A stretch of DNA of 64,000 nucleotides from Stenotrophomonas maltophilia (lineage in GTDB: Bacteria; Pseudomonadota; Gammaproteobacteria; Xanthomonadales; Xanthomonadaceae), in the NCBI GenBank assembly GCA_002363385.1, contig DEVL01000005.1:1-64000 (forward strand). The letters run 5' to 3'. Below the pieces are notes generated by a model. That model had not been told where the DNA came from and ran no database searches. It saw only the letters and a list, made by a program, of their open reading frames with translations. The stretch's first letter is position 1; each line of letters starts with the position of its first letter. Made by a program: the position numbers and the translations under genes. This document shows, one piece after another, positions 17,860-26,323 of the stretch.

Positions 17860-17905
17860 TTTTCCACACGGTGGGTGGAGAGGCGTGGGGGTTTGTTGTG
17901 GACAA
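17860..17905 (+). repeat. DnaA-box module 3 (46 bp)
   Basis: TTTTCCACAC, GTGGA at 16-20 and TGTGGACAA at the end, preceded by GGGGGTTTGT. Spacing of all three sites is identical to modules 1 and 2. Confidence 0.75.
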
Positions 17906-17987
17906 GTGAGGCGGAGGCATACCAGGCAAGCATTTCAATGACTGGTCATTTTTTATCCAGCCTGTTCATGGCGTGGAATTTGCTCCC

Positions 17988-18020
17988 CCGAACGCAAACG
18001 CCCCGCTCAAGGCGGGGCGT
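17988..18020 (-). terminator. Terminator after ychF
   Basis: ACGCCCCGC (17998-18006) pairs with GCGGGGCGT (18012-18020) around a 5-base loop. Read on the minus strand the stem is followed by TTTGCGTT. It lies 25 bases past the ychF stop. Confidence 0.6.
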
Positions 18021-18044
18021 CGCGGGCATCAACGTGGGAGGGAA

Positions 18045-19136
18045 TCAGACGTTGAAGCGGAAGTGCAGAATGTCGCCTTCCTGGACGCGGTATTCCTTGC
18101 CTTCCAGGCGAAGACGTCCCGCTTCCTTGGCACCGGCTTCGCCCTTGTACTTGATGAAGTCGTCATACGCGATGGTTTCGGCGCGGATGAAGCCCTTCTC
18201 AAAGTCGGTGTGGATGACGGCCGCGGCCTGGGGGGCGGTGGCACCCTTGCGAACGGTCCATGCACGGACTTCCTTCACGCCGGCAGTGAAGTAGGTCTGC
18301 AGACCGAGCAGGCTGTAGGCCGCATTGATCACGCGGTTCAGACCCGGCTCGGTCAGGCCGAGATCGGCCAGGAAGGTATCGCGGTCTTCGTCGTCGAGCT
18401 GGGACAGCTCTTCTTCGATCGCGGCCGATACCGGCACCACCTGCGCACCTTCCTCGGCGGCACGGGCGCGCACGGCATCCAGGTGCGGGTTGTTCTCGAA
18501 GCCGTCTTCCAGCACGTTGGCGATGTACATCACCGGCTTGAGGGTCAGCAGGAACAGGTCACGGACCAGCGCCTTCTCTTCCTCGTCCAGGCCGGCCGTA
18601 CGACCGGCCTTGCCGTCGGCCAGTGCGGCCTGCAGCTTGGCCAGCACCGGCTTGCGGGCCGCCGCTTCCTTGTCGCCCCCCTTGGCAGCGCGCTCGGCGC
18701 GGTTAAGCGCCTTCTCGACGCTGTCCAGATCGGCCAGGGCCAGTTCGGTATCGATGGTGTCGATATCCGACAGCGGGTCGACCTTGTTGTTGACGTGGAT
18801 GACGTCGGCATTCTCGAAGCAGCGCACCACGTGGGTGATCGCATCCACTTCGCGGATGTGGGCCAGGAACTTGTTGCCCAGGCCTTCACCACTGGCCGCG
18901 CCGGCGACGAGGCCGGCGATGTCGACGAACTCCACCGCGGTCGGGATGACCTTCTGCGGGTTGATGATGGCAGCCAGCTCGTTCAGGCGCGGATCCGGCA
19001 CCGGCACGATGCCGACGTTCGGTTCGATCGTGCAGAACGGGAAGTTGGCCGCCGCGATGCCCGCCTTGGTCAGCGCATTGAACAGGGTCGATTTGCCGAC
19101 GTTGGGCAGACCGACGATGCCGCATTTGATACCCAT
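18045..19136 (-). CDS. ychF: Redox-regulated ATPase YchF (OBG family)
   Basis: 363 residues, the usual length. The protein opens MGIKCGIVGLPNVGKST, containing the P-loop, followed by the switch region (FPFCTIEPN), DIAGLVAGAASGEGLGN, the adenine-specifying NKVD and a C-terminal TGS domain (ending DILHFRFNV). YchF is an Obg-like protein that prefers ATP, binds ribosomes and affects oxidative-stress responses. A TTG three codons upstream is possible, but the ATG at 19136 sits 9 bases after CAGAGG and matches the E. coli start. It follows pth on the same strand, as in most gammaproteobacteria; a GTAG palindrome lies in the 52-base gap. Confidence 0.96.
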   Translation of the reverse strand: MGIKCGIVGLPNVGKSTLFNALTKAGIAAANFPFCTIEPNVGIVPVPDPRLNELAAIINPQKVIPTAVEFVDIAGLVAGAASGEGLGNKFLAHIREVDAITHVVRCFENADVIHVNNKVDPLSDIDTIDTELALADLDSVEKALNRAERAAKGGDKEAAARKPVLAKLQAALADGKAGRTAGLDEEEKALVRDLFLLTLKPVMYIANVLEDGFENNPHLDAVRARAAEEGAQVVPVSAAIEEELSQLDDEDRDTFLADLGLTEPGLNRVINAAYSLLGLQTYFTAGVKEVRAWTVRKGATAPQAAAVIHTDFEKGFIRAETIAYDDFIKYKGEAGAKEAGRLRLEGKEYRVQEGDILHFRFNV

Positions 19137-19156
19137 CTTTGACAACCTCTGGGGTG

Positions 19157-19181
19157 GTAGGTACCGACCGTTGGTCGGTAC
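19157..19181 (+). repeat. GTAG-headed palindrome (SMAG-like)
   Basis: GTAG then GTACCGACC-gtt-GGTCGGTAC form a 9-bp stem, the form of the short GTAG-headed REP-like elements (SMAG) of Stenotrophomonas. It sits between pth and ychF and would form a hairpin in their shared transcript. Confidence 0.65.
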
Positions 19182-19188
19182 ACCGTGG

Positions 19189-19767
19189 TTATTTCGGGGT
19201 GTGGAGGCGCTTCATCGCCTCACTGTAATCGCCGGATACCGCCAGCGGCAGCACGTCGATCGCATCTTCGATGGCATGACCGATCAGCACATCATCGTCT
19301 TTGCCGGCACGCCCCAGCACCCACGGGACCACGCGGTCCTTGTGGCCGGGATGGCCGATGCCGATGCGCAGGCGGTGGAATCTGCCATGGCCCAGCAGAC
19401 GGATGGTGTCGCGCAGGCCATTCTGGCCGCCGTGGCCGCCATCGAACTTGAGCCGCGCCACGCCGGGCGGCAGATCCAGTTCGTCGTGCGCCAGCAGGGT
19501 TTCTTCCGGCTCGATCTTCCAGAAACGCTGTGCCGCGGTGACCGATTTGCCACTGAGGTTCATGAAGGTGGCAGGCTTGAGCAGCCATACCGGCTGGCCG
19601 GCGATGTCGACCTTGGCGGTCTCGCCGAACAACTTGCTGTCCACGCTCCAGCGCGCGCCGGCCTGCTCGACCAGGGCGTCAATGAAACGAAACCCGGCAT
19701 TGTGCCGGGTCTGGGCGTGCTCGGGTCCGGGATTGCCCAGACCAACGATCAATCGCAATCCTGTCAT
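19189..19767 (-). CDS. pth: Peptidyl-tRNA hydrolase
   Basis: 192 residues. Pth releases peptides from peptidyl-tRNA that drops off ribosomes. Visible signatures: LIVGLGNPG with Asn12, TRHNAGF with catalytic His22, KPATFMNLSG, AHDELDLPPG with the conserved Asp, and GGHGGQNGLRD. Full length and intact. It follows rplY by 80 bases and precedes ychF, a standard order (rplY-pth-ychF), and is probably co-transcribed with ychF. Confidence 0.97.
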   Translation of the reverse strand: MTGLRLIVGLGNPGPEHAQTRHNAGFRFIDALVEQAGARWSVDSKLFGETAKVDIAGQPVWLLKPATFMNLSGKSVTAAQRFWKIEPEETLLAHDELDLPPGVARLKFDGGHGGQNGLRDTIRLLGHGRFHRLRIGIGHPGHKDRVVPWVLGRAGKDDDVLIGHAIEDAIDVLPLAVSGDYSEAMKRLHTPK

Positions 19768-19807
19768 TACTCTTCTTCGTCGGTACCAGCCCTGTGCCGG
19801 TACATAC

Positions 19808-19840
19808 AGAAACGGCGCCTGCCCCGAAGGACAGGCGCCG
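19808..19840 (-). terminator. Terminator/attenuator after rplY
   Basis: GGCGCCTG (19814-19821) and CAGGCGCC (19832-19839) form a stem; on the minus strand it is followed by GTTTCTGT. It lies between rplY and pth and may reduce readthrough into pth. Confidence 0.55.
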
Positions 19841-19847
19841 CAATCAC

Positions 19848-20462
19848 TTACTCTGCAGCCGGCGCTTCGTCGGCAGCTTCTTCCTTGCCGAGCTTGGCGG
19901 TGACGATCGCATCGTCATGGTCCTTGCCCTGGGCCAGGGCCGGAATCTCGACGCCCTTCGGCAGCTTGATGTCCGACAGGTAGATCACATCGCCAGCCTT
20001 CAGGTCGGCCAGGTCGACGTCGATCGATTCCGGCAGGTCCTTCGGCAGGCAGGTGACGGTCACTTCCTTCAGTTCGTGGGTGACCACGACGTCGGCAGCC
20101 TTGCCGGCAGCGGAGGTGTCTTCATTGATGAAGTGCAGCGGGACGTTGGCGGTCAGCGCTTCGTTCTCGTTCACGCGCAGGAAATCCAGATGGATGATCA
20201 GCTGCTTGAACGGGTGGCGCTGCATGTCACGCAGCAGCACCTTGGTGACCTGGCCGTCCAGGTTCAGGTCCAGGATGGACGAGTAGAACCACTCGTTCTG
20301 CTGCGCCAGCCAGATCTGGTTGTGGTCCAGGTTGATGTTGATCGGAGCGACGTCGCCGCCGTAGACGACGGCCGGGATCACGCCGGCGTGACGCAGGCGG
20401 CGGCTCGCACCCTTGCCCTGCACGTCACGAGCGGTGACCTTGATTTCATGGTTCTTGGACAT
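19848..20462 (-). CDS. rplY: 50S ribosomal protein L25/general stress protein Ctc
   Basis: 204 residues, the long CTC-type form rather than the short E. coli L25. The N-terminal L25 domain (EIKVTARDVQGKGASRRLR, GVIPAVVYGG, LLRDMQRHPFK) binds 5S rRNA; the C-terminal TL5-like beta domain runs from about residue 100 (ADVVVTHELKEVTVTCLP, LPKGVEIPAL) with an acidic Ala/Glu-rich tail. The start at MSKNHEIKV is chosen because the sequence before it is unlike L25. It lies between prs and pth on the same strand. Confidence 0.95.
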   Translation of the reverse strand: MSKNHEIKVTARDVQGKGASRRLRHAGVIPAVVYGGDVAPININLDHNQIWLAQQNEWFYSSILDLNLDGQVTKVLLRDMQRHPFKQLIIHLDFLRVNENEALTANVPLHFINEDTSAAGKAADVVVTHELKEVTVTCLPKDLPESIDVDLADLKAGDVIYLSDIKLPKGVEIPALAQGKDHDDAIVTAKLGKEEAADEAPAAE

Positions 20463-20566
20463 TGTTTTACTACCAGTTGATGCCTCGCCCTGCGGCGAAG
20501 CGGTGAGGAGACATCCGCGACCAGATGCCCCCGGAACCCGTCCGCCGTTACCGGCGGTCGGAAAAA

Positions 20567-21529
20567 TCAATCCACGTACAGCGAGCTGACCGACTCGCCG
20601 AAGGCGATGCGGCGCATCGTCTCGGCCAGCATTTCCGCCACGCTGAGCTGGCGGATCTTGCTGCACACCCGCGCCTCTTCACGCAGCGGGATGGTGTCGG
20701 TCACCACCAGCTCATCGAGCTGGGAGTTGTTGATGTTGTCCACCGCCGGGCCCGAGAGCACGGCGTGGGTGCAGTACGCGGCGACCTTGAGGGCGCCGCG
20801 CGCCTTCAGGGCTGCAGCGGCCGCACACAGGGTGCCGGCGGTATCGACGATGTCATCGACCATCACGCAGGTCTTGCCTTCGACGTCACCGATGATGTTC
20901 ATCACGGTGGAGACGTTGGCGCGCGGGCGGCGCTTGTCGATGATCGCCAGATCGGCATCATCCAGGCGCTTGGCGACGGCGCGCGCGCGCACCACACCGC
21001 CCACGTCCGGGGACACCACGATCAGGTTTTCCGTGCCGTAGGCGCGCCAGATATCGGCGAGCAGCAGCGGCGAGGCATACACATTGTCTACCGGCATGTC
21101 GAAGAAGCCCTGGATCTGATCGGCATGCAGATCCACCGTCAGTACCCGGTCAGCCCCGACAGCGCTGAACATCTTTGCGGCCACCTTGGCGGTGATCGGC
21201 ACGCGCGAGGAGCGCATGCGGCGATCCTGGCGCGAGTAGCCGAAATACGGCACCACGGCGGTGACACTGTTGACCGAGGCGCGCTTGAGCGCATCGATCA
21301 GGACCAGCAGTTCCATCAGGTTCTCTGCGCTGGGTGCGCACGTCGGCTGGATGACGAAGACGTCCTGCTTACGGACGTTTTCCTCGATCTCAACCTGCAC
21401 TTCACCATCGGAGAAGCGCGACACCAATGCCTTGCCAGGCCGCACCCCCAGTTCCTTGCAGATGCTCTGCGCAAGGCGCTTGTTGGCGTTGCCGGAAAAT
21501 ACCAGCAGGTTGGGGTGTTCTTGCATCAT
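20567..21529 (-). CDS. prs: Ribose-phosphate pyrophosphokinase
   Basis: 320 residues. It makes PRPP from ribose 5-phosphate and ATP for purine, pyrimidine, histidine, tryptophan and NAD synthesis. Signatures: LLVFSGNANKRLAQ, FSDGEVQVEIEENVR, YFGYSRQDRR, VDLHADQIQGFFD and the PRPP loop VMVDDIVDTAGTL. Two adjacent ATG codons (21529, 21526) can serve as start; a further in-frame extension upstream lacks similarity to the family. Part of the conserved lolB-ispE-tRNA-Gln-prs-rplY-pth-ychF order. Confidence 0.96.
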   Translation of the reverse strand: MMQEHPNLLVFSGNANKRLAQSICKELGVRPGKALVSRFSDGEVQVEIEENVRKQDVFVIQPTCAPSAENLMELLVLIDALKRASVNSVTAVVPYFGYSRQDRRMRSSRVPITAKVAAKMFSAVGADRVLTVDLHADQIQGFFDMPVDNVYASPLLLADIWRAYGTENLIVVSPDVGGVVRARAVAKRLDDADLAIIDKRRPRANVSTVMNIIGDVEGKTCVMVDDIVDTAGTLCAAAAALKARGALKVAAYCTHAVLSGPAVDNINNSQLDELVVTDTIPLREEARVCSKIRQLSVAEMLAETMRRIAFGESVSSLYVD

Positions 21530-21662
21530 GACGGTCTCGGGCGGGAGCGATTGGCGGAGAACTGGGCCGCCGGCACCCGAGGGTGTCTGCGGTGACAACA
21601 CCGCGGCGTATGCACCGCGCCCGCGCAGACATGCGCATGGAGTCGCGGCAGATATCCGCTAG

Positions 21663-21738
21663 TGGCAGGGGCGGGAGGATTCGAACCTCCGAATGCCAGG
21701 ATCAAAACCTGGTGCCTTGGGCCTCTTGGCGACGCCCC
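21663..21738 (-). tRNA. tRNA-Gln (anticodon TTG)
   Basis: A 76-nt minus-strand cloverleaf beginning GGGGCGTCGCCAAG and ending with encoded CCA. The anticodon loop TTTTGAT between CCAGG and CCTGG gives TTG (Gln). It lies between ispE and prs on the same strand, within what is probably one transcript. Confidence 0.95.
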
Positions 21739-21748
21739 TGCATCAAAA

Positions 21749-22618
21749 TCAGTAACGCTCGAGTACATCAAGCAGTGGCGAGCGCTCCACGCCCGCAGCC
21801 ACCCATGCCCGCAGTTCCTTCGGCAATCGCGCCAGGCCCTGCTCTGCAGCAGCGCGCGTGGCGAACTCGACGAAACAACCGCTTCCCGACCCGGTGAGTC
21901 GTGCCCGGCCGATACTGCTCAACGCTGCGAGCGCTGCCTCTACGGCAGGTTCGCGACGGCGCAGGACCGGCTCGAACGCATTCCCGAGCAAAGACCCGGA
22001 AGCGAAGTCCGCTATTTTCGCCACTGGGGCATCCCGCGTCAAATCCGGTGATGCGAAAAGTGCGGGCGTGGGCACGTGAACGCCCGGGTGGGCCAGTACG
22101 AACCACGCCGGTGGCAGGGCGATCGGGGTGAGCAGTTCACCCACGCCCTCGGCCCAGGCGTTGTGCCCGCGGACGAACACCGGCACGTCCGCACCCAGCT
22201 GCAGGCCCAGCGCGGCCAGCGCATCCACGTCCAGGCCGGCGCGCCACAGGTGGTTCAGCGCGACCAAGACGGTGGCGGCATCAGACGAGCCGCCCCCGAA
22301 GCCGCCACCCGCCGGAACGACCTTTTCGACGCCGATATCGACACCTTGAGTGACGTTAGCCGCATTTTTCAGCAGACGCGCCGCGCGGATGGCCAGATCA
22401 TCAGCCTCGGCAACGCCGGCCACGGAGATGCCTTCACGCCGGATCCGGCCATCGTCGCGGATGCGCAGATGGATCCGATCGCCCCAGTCGAGCAGGCGGA
22501 ATACGGTCTGGAGCTGATGGTAGCCATCCGGGCGGCGGCCGGTGATGTGCAGGAACAGGTTCAGCTTGGCCGGGGCCGGCCAGGTCGACCCGCCGTCGAA
22601 CGCATCCAGCGTACTCAT
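21749..22618 (-). CDS. ispE: 4-diphosphocytidyl-2-C-methyl-D-erythritol kinase
   Basis: 289 residues, GHMP kinase family, fourth step of the MEP isoprenoid pathway. Seen: PAKLNLFLHITGRRPDGYH, which carries the substrate-binding Lys and His; the ATP-binding GGGFGGGSSDAA; and the C-terminal LTGSGSGCFVEF. Its ATG overlaps the lolB stop by 4 bases (ATGA), showing translational coupling. The lolB-ispE-prs order is typical for gammaproteobacteria. Confidence 0.96.
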   Translation of the reverse strand: MSTLDAFDGGSTWPAPAKLNLFLHITGRRPDGYHQLQTVFRLLDWGDRIHLRIRDDGRIRREGISVAGVAEADDLAIRAARLLKNAANVTQGVDIGVEKVVPAGGGFGGGSSDAATVLVALNHLWRAGLDVDALAALGLQLGADVPVFVRGHNAWAEGVGELLTPIALPPAWFVLAHPGVHVPTPALFASPDLTRDAPVAKIADFASGSLLGNAFEPVLRRREPAVEAALAALSSIGRARLTGSGSGCFVEFATRAAAEQGLARLPKELRAWVAAGVERSPLLDVLERY

Positions 22619-23274
22619 GGGCCGGCCAGCACCCAGCTGTCGACCACCAGGCGGACCTTCGCGTCGCCATTGACCGCTTCAATCCGGCGCGGGAGCACCG
22701 GACGACCGGCGTCGGCCGGGTACCACTCCAGGTACTGGATCTCCCAGCCCATCTGCTGGACGCGACGCGGGCGCCCCTCGCCGTCGCGCTCGATCAACTC
22801 GGCCGGAGCCGCATCGGCGACCAGACCGCGCACCCAGTCCGGCAGCTGGTTGACGGGGATGTCCCAGCCGGTGGCCTCCAGCAGGACCTGCTGGGCATCC
22901 TCGCCTTCGCGCGTGCCGCCTTCCAGGCCTTCCAGACGGCCGCCCTCGTGATGGCTGTCGCCGGTCAGCTTCCAGCTTTGCCGGGTGACCGGCGCGCTGA
23001 GCTCGACCACATAGCCGGCCGCCTGCTGCTGCCAGTCGATGCGGCCACTGCCGCCATTGCGGCCTTTGCTGATCGCCACCCGGCCCTGGAAGGACCAGAC
23101 CGGCTGCGCGCGCACGGCTTCGACACGTTCGGTCTCGGCCTGTTGCGCAGCGGCCGATACCGCGGTGACCACGGTCGGGGCGGACGGCGCTTTTCGCTCA
23201 TCCAGCGACACACAGGCCGAGAGCGACAACGCCACGGCGACCGCCGCGGCGGCCTTCAGGGACAACAGATTCAT
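22615..23274 (-). CDS. lolB: Outer-membrane lipoprotein LolB
   Basis: 219 residues. The signal peptide ends with the lipobox LSAC (Cys21). The mature part has the LolB pattern WSFQGRVAISKG, GSGRIDWQQ, LPDWVRGL and YLEWYPAD, and ends in VRLVVDSW. LolB accepts lipoproteins from LolA and inserts them into the inner leaflet of the outer membrane. It overlaps both the TPR gene upstream and ispE downstream by 4 bases, so all three are translated together. Confidence 0.93.
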   Translation of the reverse strand: MNLLSLKAAAAVAVALSLSACVSLDERKAPSAPTVVTAVSAAAQQAETERVEAVRAQPVWSFQGRVAISKGRNGGSGRIDWQQQAAGYVVELSAPVTRQSWKLTGDSHHEGGRLEGLEGGTREGEDAQQVLLEATGWDIPVNQLPDWVRGLVADAAPAELIERDGEGRPRRVQQMGWEIQYLEWYPADAGRPVLPRRIEAVNGDAKVRLVVDSWVLAGP

Positions 23275-24968
23275 ACGCCGTATTTCTCGATCACACGCTG
23301 CAGAGCGCGGTTGTCCGGGTCGAGCTTGCGGGCCTCTTCAAAGAAGTGGCGCGCCTCGTCCTTCTTGTTCAACACCCACAGCACCTCGCCCACATGCGCG
23401 GCGATCTCCGCATCCTTGGCCAAGGTCCACGCGCGGCGCAGCTGCACCAGTGCTTCTTCGTTGCGGCCCAGGCGATACAGCACCCAGCCGTAGCTGTCGA
23501 CGATGGCCGCGTTGTCCGGCTCGGCCACGCGCGCGCGGTCGATCAGTTCCAAGGCTTCCTGATAACGCTGCGTGCGGTCGGCCAGGGTATAGCCGAGCGC
23601 ATTGAGCGCGGCGATGTTTTCCGGATCGGTGACCAGCACCTTGCGCAGGTCGGCCTCAGCGCGCGGGATGTCATCGCGACGCTCCCAGGCCAGCGCACGG
23701 GCGTACAGCAGCGCGTTTTCGTCCGGATACGCGGCCAGGCCACGGGCCAGCGCGTCCAGTTCGCCGGCATCGTCATTGCCGCGCTGGCGCAGCTCGGCCT
23801 CGAGCAGATAGGCATCGCGGCGGGCATCGTCATCGACGGTGGCATCGGACTGGATCGCGTGGACTTCAGCCAGCGCCTTGTCGGTGCGGCCCAGCTCGTT
23901 CTGCGCATTGGCCGCGCGCAGGCGCGACTCGTCGCGTTCCGGGCCACCGGGCACGCTGTGGTACCAGTTGACCGCCTCCTCGTAGCGCTTGAGGTACTCG
24001 GCGATCTTGCCCAGCAGCAGGCGCTGGGCCGGATCGGGCTTGGTCGCCTTCCGGGAGAGTTCGGTATACAGGGCCAGCAGGCCGGGATCGTCTTTCTGCT
24101 TGGCCAGCAGCGAGGCCCGCATGCCATAGGTCTGCACATCCTGCGGGCCGACCGCCAGCACGCGCTCGGCCGCGGCGGGCTGGCCCATCAGATCGTAGGA
24201 GATGGCCACCGCGTTGCGCAGCTCGGGGTCCTGCGTGGTCTTGGGCTCCACGCCCTTCAACAGGGCCAGCGCCTCGTCGGTCTTGCCGGCCTGGTTGAGC
24301 TGGCTGGCATGCAGCAGGGCCACCCGCGGCTCGTCCGGGAAGCGCTTGACCACCTCATCGACCATGCGCCGGGCCAGCTCGGGCTGTTCCATGCGCATCG
24401 CCAGGCGGCCGAACTCCTGCCAGACCTCCAGCCGGTCGGGAATGGCATTGGCATCCACCAGCTCGCCCAGCACCTGGGCCGGAACCTTGGGATCGCTGCC
24501 GCCGCTGATCAGCGCGCCGATCGCGAACTTCCACGCGGTCGGATCAGGATCCTTGAGCAGCGCCTGCAGCTCGGTGCGGGCAGCCTTCACCTTGTTCTGG
24601 CGCATGTCCAGTGCGGCGGTGCTGCTGCGCATGGCCAGTGAGCGCGGCGCACGCTGCTCCCACAGGGCCAGCGCGCGGGCAGCGCGCTTGTCATCGTTGG
24701 CCAGCATGGCGATCCGGGAGGCGCGCTCGGCCAGGCCGGCATCGCCTTCACTGGCCTCGGCCGCCTCCAGGTACCAGCGCGCGGCGTCGCCCAGTTTGCC
24801 GGCCTGCAAGGCGAATTCGCCCGCCATGACCGGGGCCAGGGGGACCGCCTCGGCCGCGCTGTCCTTGCCCTTCGCCGGGGCTGCCGGGGGGGCGGCCAGG
24901 GCGTTGGCGGTGAACAAAGACAGCAGCAGAACACTGGAGATGCGAATCAATGCGGGCATCGGGGGCAT
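23271..24968 (-). CDS. Exported tetratricopeptide-repeat protein
   Basis: 565 residues with a signal peptide (MPALIRISSVLLLSLFTANALA from the second Met). Most of the rest is tetratricopeptide repeats, clearest at the C-terminus (LNALGYTLADRTQRYQEAL, IVDSYGWVLYRLGRNEEAL, HVGEVLWVLNKKDEARHFF). TPRs mediate protein contacts; no catalytic domain is seen. Position next to lolB and the 4-base overlap suggest a periplasmic or envelope role, possibly in outer-membrane assembly, but this is inference. An ATG at 24959 is an equally good start. It is divergent from hemA with only 56 bases between them. Confidence 0.85.
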   Translation of the reverse strand: MPPMPALIRISSVLLLSLFTANALAAPPAAPAKGKDSAAEAVPLAPVMAGEFALQAGKLGDAARWYLEAAEASEGDAGLAERASRIAMLANDDKRAARALALWEQRAPRSLAMRSSTAALDMRQNKVKAARTELQALLKDPDPTAWKFAIGALISGGSDPKVPAQVLGELVDANAIPDRLEVWQEFGRLAMRMEQPELARRMVDEVVKRFPDEPRVALLHASQLNQAGKTDEALALLKGVEPKTTQDPELRNAVAISYDLMGQPAAAERVLAVGPQDVQTYGMRASLLAKQKDDPGLLALYTELSRKATKPDPAQRLLLGKIAEYLKRYEEAVNWYHSVPGGPERDESRLRAANAQNELGRTDKALAEVHAIQSDATVDDDARRDAYLLEAELRQRGNDDAGELDALARGLAAYPDENALLYARALAWERRDDIPRAEADLRKVLVTDPENIAALNALGYTLADRTQRYQEALELIDRARVAEPDNAAIVDSYGWVLYRLGRNEEALVQLRRAWTLAKDAEIAAHVGEVLWVLNKKDEARHFFEEARKLDPDNRALQRVIEKYGV

Positions 24969-25024
24969 CTGAGCCTTAAAATGACGACTTGAATGGCCAG
25001 CAGCTTATCGCAAGCAACTGAACA

Positions 25025-26323
25025 ATGACCCTGTGGGTGCTCGGACTGAATCACCAGACCGCGCCAGTGGAACTGCGCGAACGCGCCTCCTTTGGCGGCG
25101 ACGCCCTGCCCCAGGCATTGGCGTCGCTGCGCGATACCCCCCAGGTGGCCGAGGCGGTCCTGCTCTCCACCTGCAACCGCACCGAGCTGTACGCGGTGGC
25201 CGAATCCGGTGATGCACTGGCTCAGTGGCTGGAGTCGCACGCCGGCACCTTGCATGGGTACCTGTACCAGCACGCCGACGCCGACGCGGTCCGCCACCTT
25301 TTCCGGGTCGCCACCGGGCTGGACTCGATGGTGCTGGGCGAGCCGCAGATCCTGGGCCAGGTGAAAGATGCCTGGGCCCTGGCGCGCGATCACGGCCTGC
25401 TCGGCCAGCGCCTGGACCGGTTGTTCCAGCAGACCTTCTCGGTGGCCAAGCGTGCCCGCACCGATACCCGCGTGGGCGCCAACCCGGTGTCGGTGGCCTC
25501 CACCGCGGTGCGCCTGGCGCAGAACTCGTTCGCGCGACTGGAAGATTCCACCGTGCTGCTGGTCGGCGCCGGCGAAACCATCGAGCTGGCCGCGCGCCAC
25601 CTCAGCGAGGGGCGCGTGCGCCGGCTGCTGATCGCCAACCGCACCTTGGCCCATGCGCAGGAGCTGGCCAGCCGTCATGGCGGTGTCGCCCTGCCGCTGA
25701 GTGAGCTGGACCGCCATCTCGGCGAGGCCGACGTGGTGTTCTCGGCCACCGCCGCGCGTGAGCCGGTGATCACCCGCGCGCACGTGGCCGCCGCACTGAA
25801 AACCCGCAAGCACAAGCCGATGCTGCTGTTCGATCTGGCCGTGCCCCGCGATATCGAGGCCAGCGTAGGCGAACTGGCCGACGCCTTCCTGTACACCGTG
25901 GATGATCTGGAGCGCGCGGTCGAAGACAACCGCCGCAGCCGTCGGGAAGCGGCGGCCGAGGCCGAAGCGATCATCGAGCTGCAGGTTGCCCGCTTTGTGG
26001 AGACCCTGCAGGCCAGCGTGCACCAGGCCCCGCTGCGGCAACTGCGCGCCTATGGCGAAGCGACCCGCGTGGAGATGCTGGAGAAGGCCCGCCAGCAGCT
26101 GGCCCACGGCAAATCACCCGATGAAGTGCTCGAGCTGCTCGCGCACGGCCTGACCAACCGCCTGCTGCACCCGCCCACGGCCGCCCTGCGCGCGGCCGCG
26201 CTCAGCGGCGATACTGAACTCACCCGCGCCGCCGAGCGCCTGTTCCCGGCCAAGCCGGGTTACCAGCACCCTGCCGTGCGTACCGATGTAGCGAGGAACG
26301 ATGACGCCGACCCTGCGCCGTAA
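25025..26323 (+). CDS. hemA: Glutamyl-tRNA reductase
   Basis: 432 residues. It reduces glutamyl-tRNA(Glu) to glutamate-1-semialdehyde, the first committed step of tetrapyrrole synthesis. Signatures: LGLNHQTAPVELRER, LLSTCNRTELY with catalytic Cys50, GLDSMVLGEPQILGQVK and the NADPH domain VLLVGAGETIELAARHL. Its last 23 bases overlap prfA, so the two are translationally linked, as in E. coli hemA-prfA. The divergent neighbour is the TPR-lolB-ispE transcript. Confidence 0.97.
   Translation: MTLWVLGLNHQTAPVELRERASFGGDALPQALASLRDTPQVAEAVLLSTCNRTELYAVAESGDALAQWLESHAGTLHGYLYQHADADAVRHLFRVATGLDSMVLGEPQILGQVKDAWALARDHGLLGQRLDRLFQQTFSVAKRARTDTRVGANPVSVASTAVRLAQNSFARLEDSTVLLVGAGETIELAARHLSEGRVRRLLIANRTLAHAQELASRHGGVALPLSELDRHLGEADVVFSATAAREPVITRAHVAAALKTRKHKPMLLFDLAVPRDIEASVGELADAFLYTVDDLERAVEDNRRSRREAAAEAEAIIELQVARFVETLQASVHQAPLRQLRAYGEATRVEMLEKARQQLAHGKSPDEVLELLAHGLTNRLLHPPTAALRAAALSGDTELTRAAERLFPAKPGYQHPAVRTDVARNDDADPAP

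Larger units (their letters stand above)
17431..18044. other. 614-bp non-coding region with DnaA-box-like site array
   Basis: No supported gene lies here. From 17585 to 17961 there are nine sites matching or nearly matching the DnaA box TTWTNCACA: 17585 (TTTTCCACA), 17622 (TTATCCACA on minus), 17679 (TTATCCAGA), 17700 (TTTTCCACA), 17737 (TTGTCCACA on minus), 17793 (TTGTCCACA), 17860 (TTTTCCACA), 17897 (TTGTCCACA on minus) and 17953 (TTATCCAGC). Six of them form three convergent pairs. The rest of the gap holds the 5' flank of the membrane-protein gene and the ychF terminator. Confidence 0.75.

Noticed and set aside
17646..17909. Short open frames through the DnaA-box region
   Set aside because: They run through the repeated boxes, lack a Shine-Dalgarno and resemble no protein; the repeats explain the sequence better as binding sites.
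17585..17961. Main chromosomal origin (oriC)
   Set aside because: In Xanthomonadaceae oriC lies beside dnaA; no dnaA, dnaN, rpmH or gidA is here, and no clear AT-rich unwinding element is seen.
19781..19803. Palindrome GGTACCAGCCCTGTGCCGGTAC between pth and rplY, described here only by its ends (GGTACC ... CCGGTAC)
   Set aside because: The arms mismatch and the GTAG head is absent, so it was not listed as a repeat.
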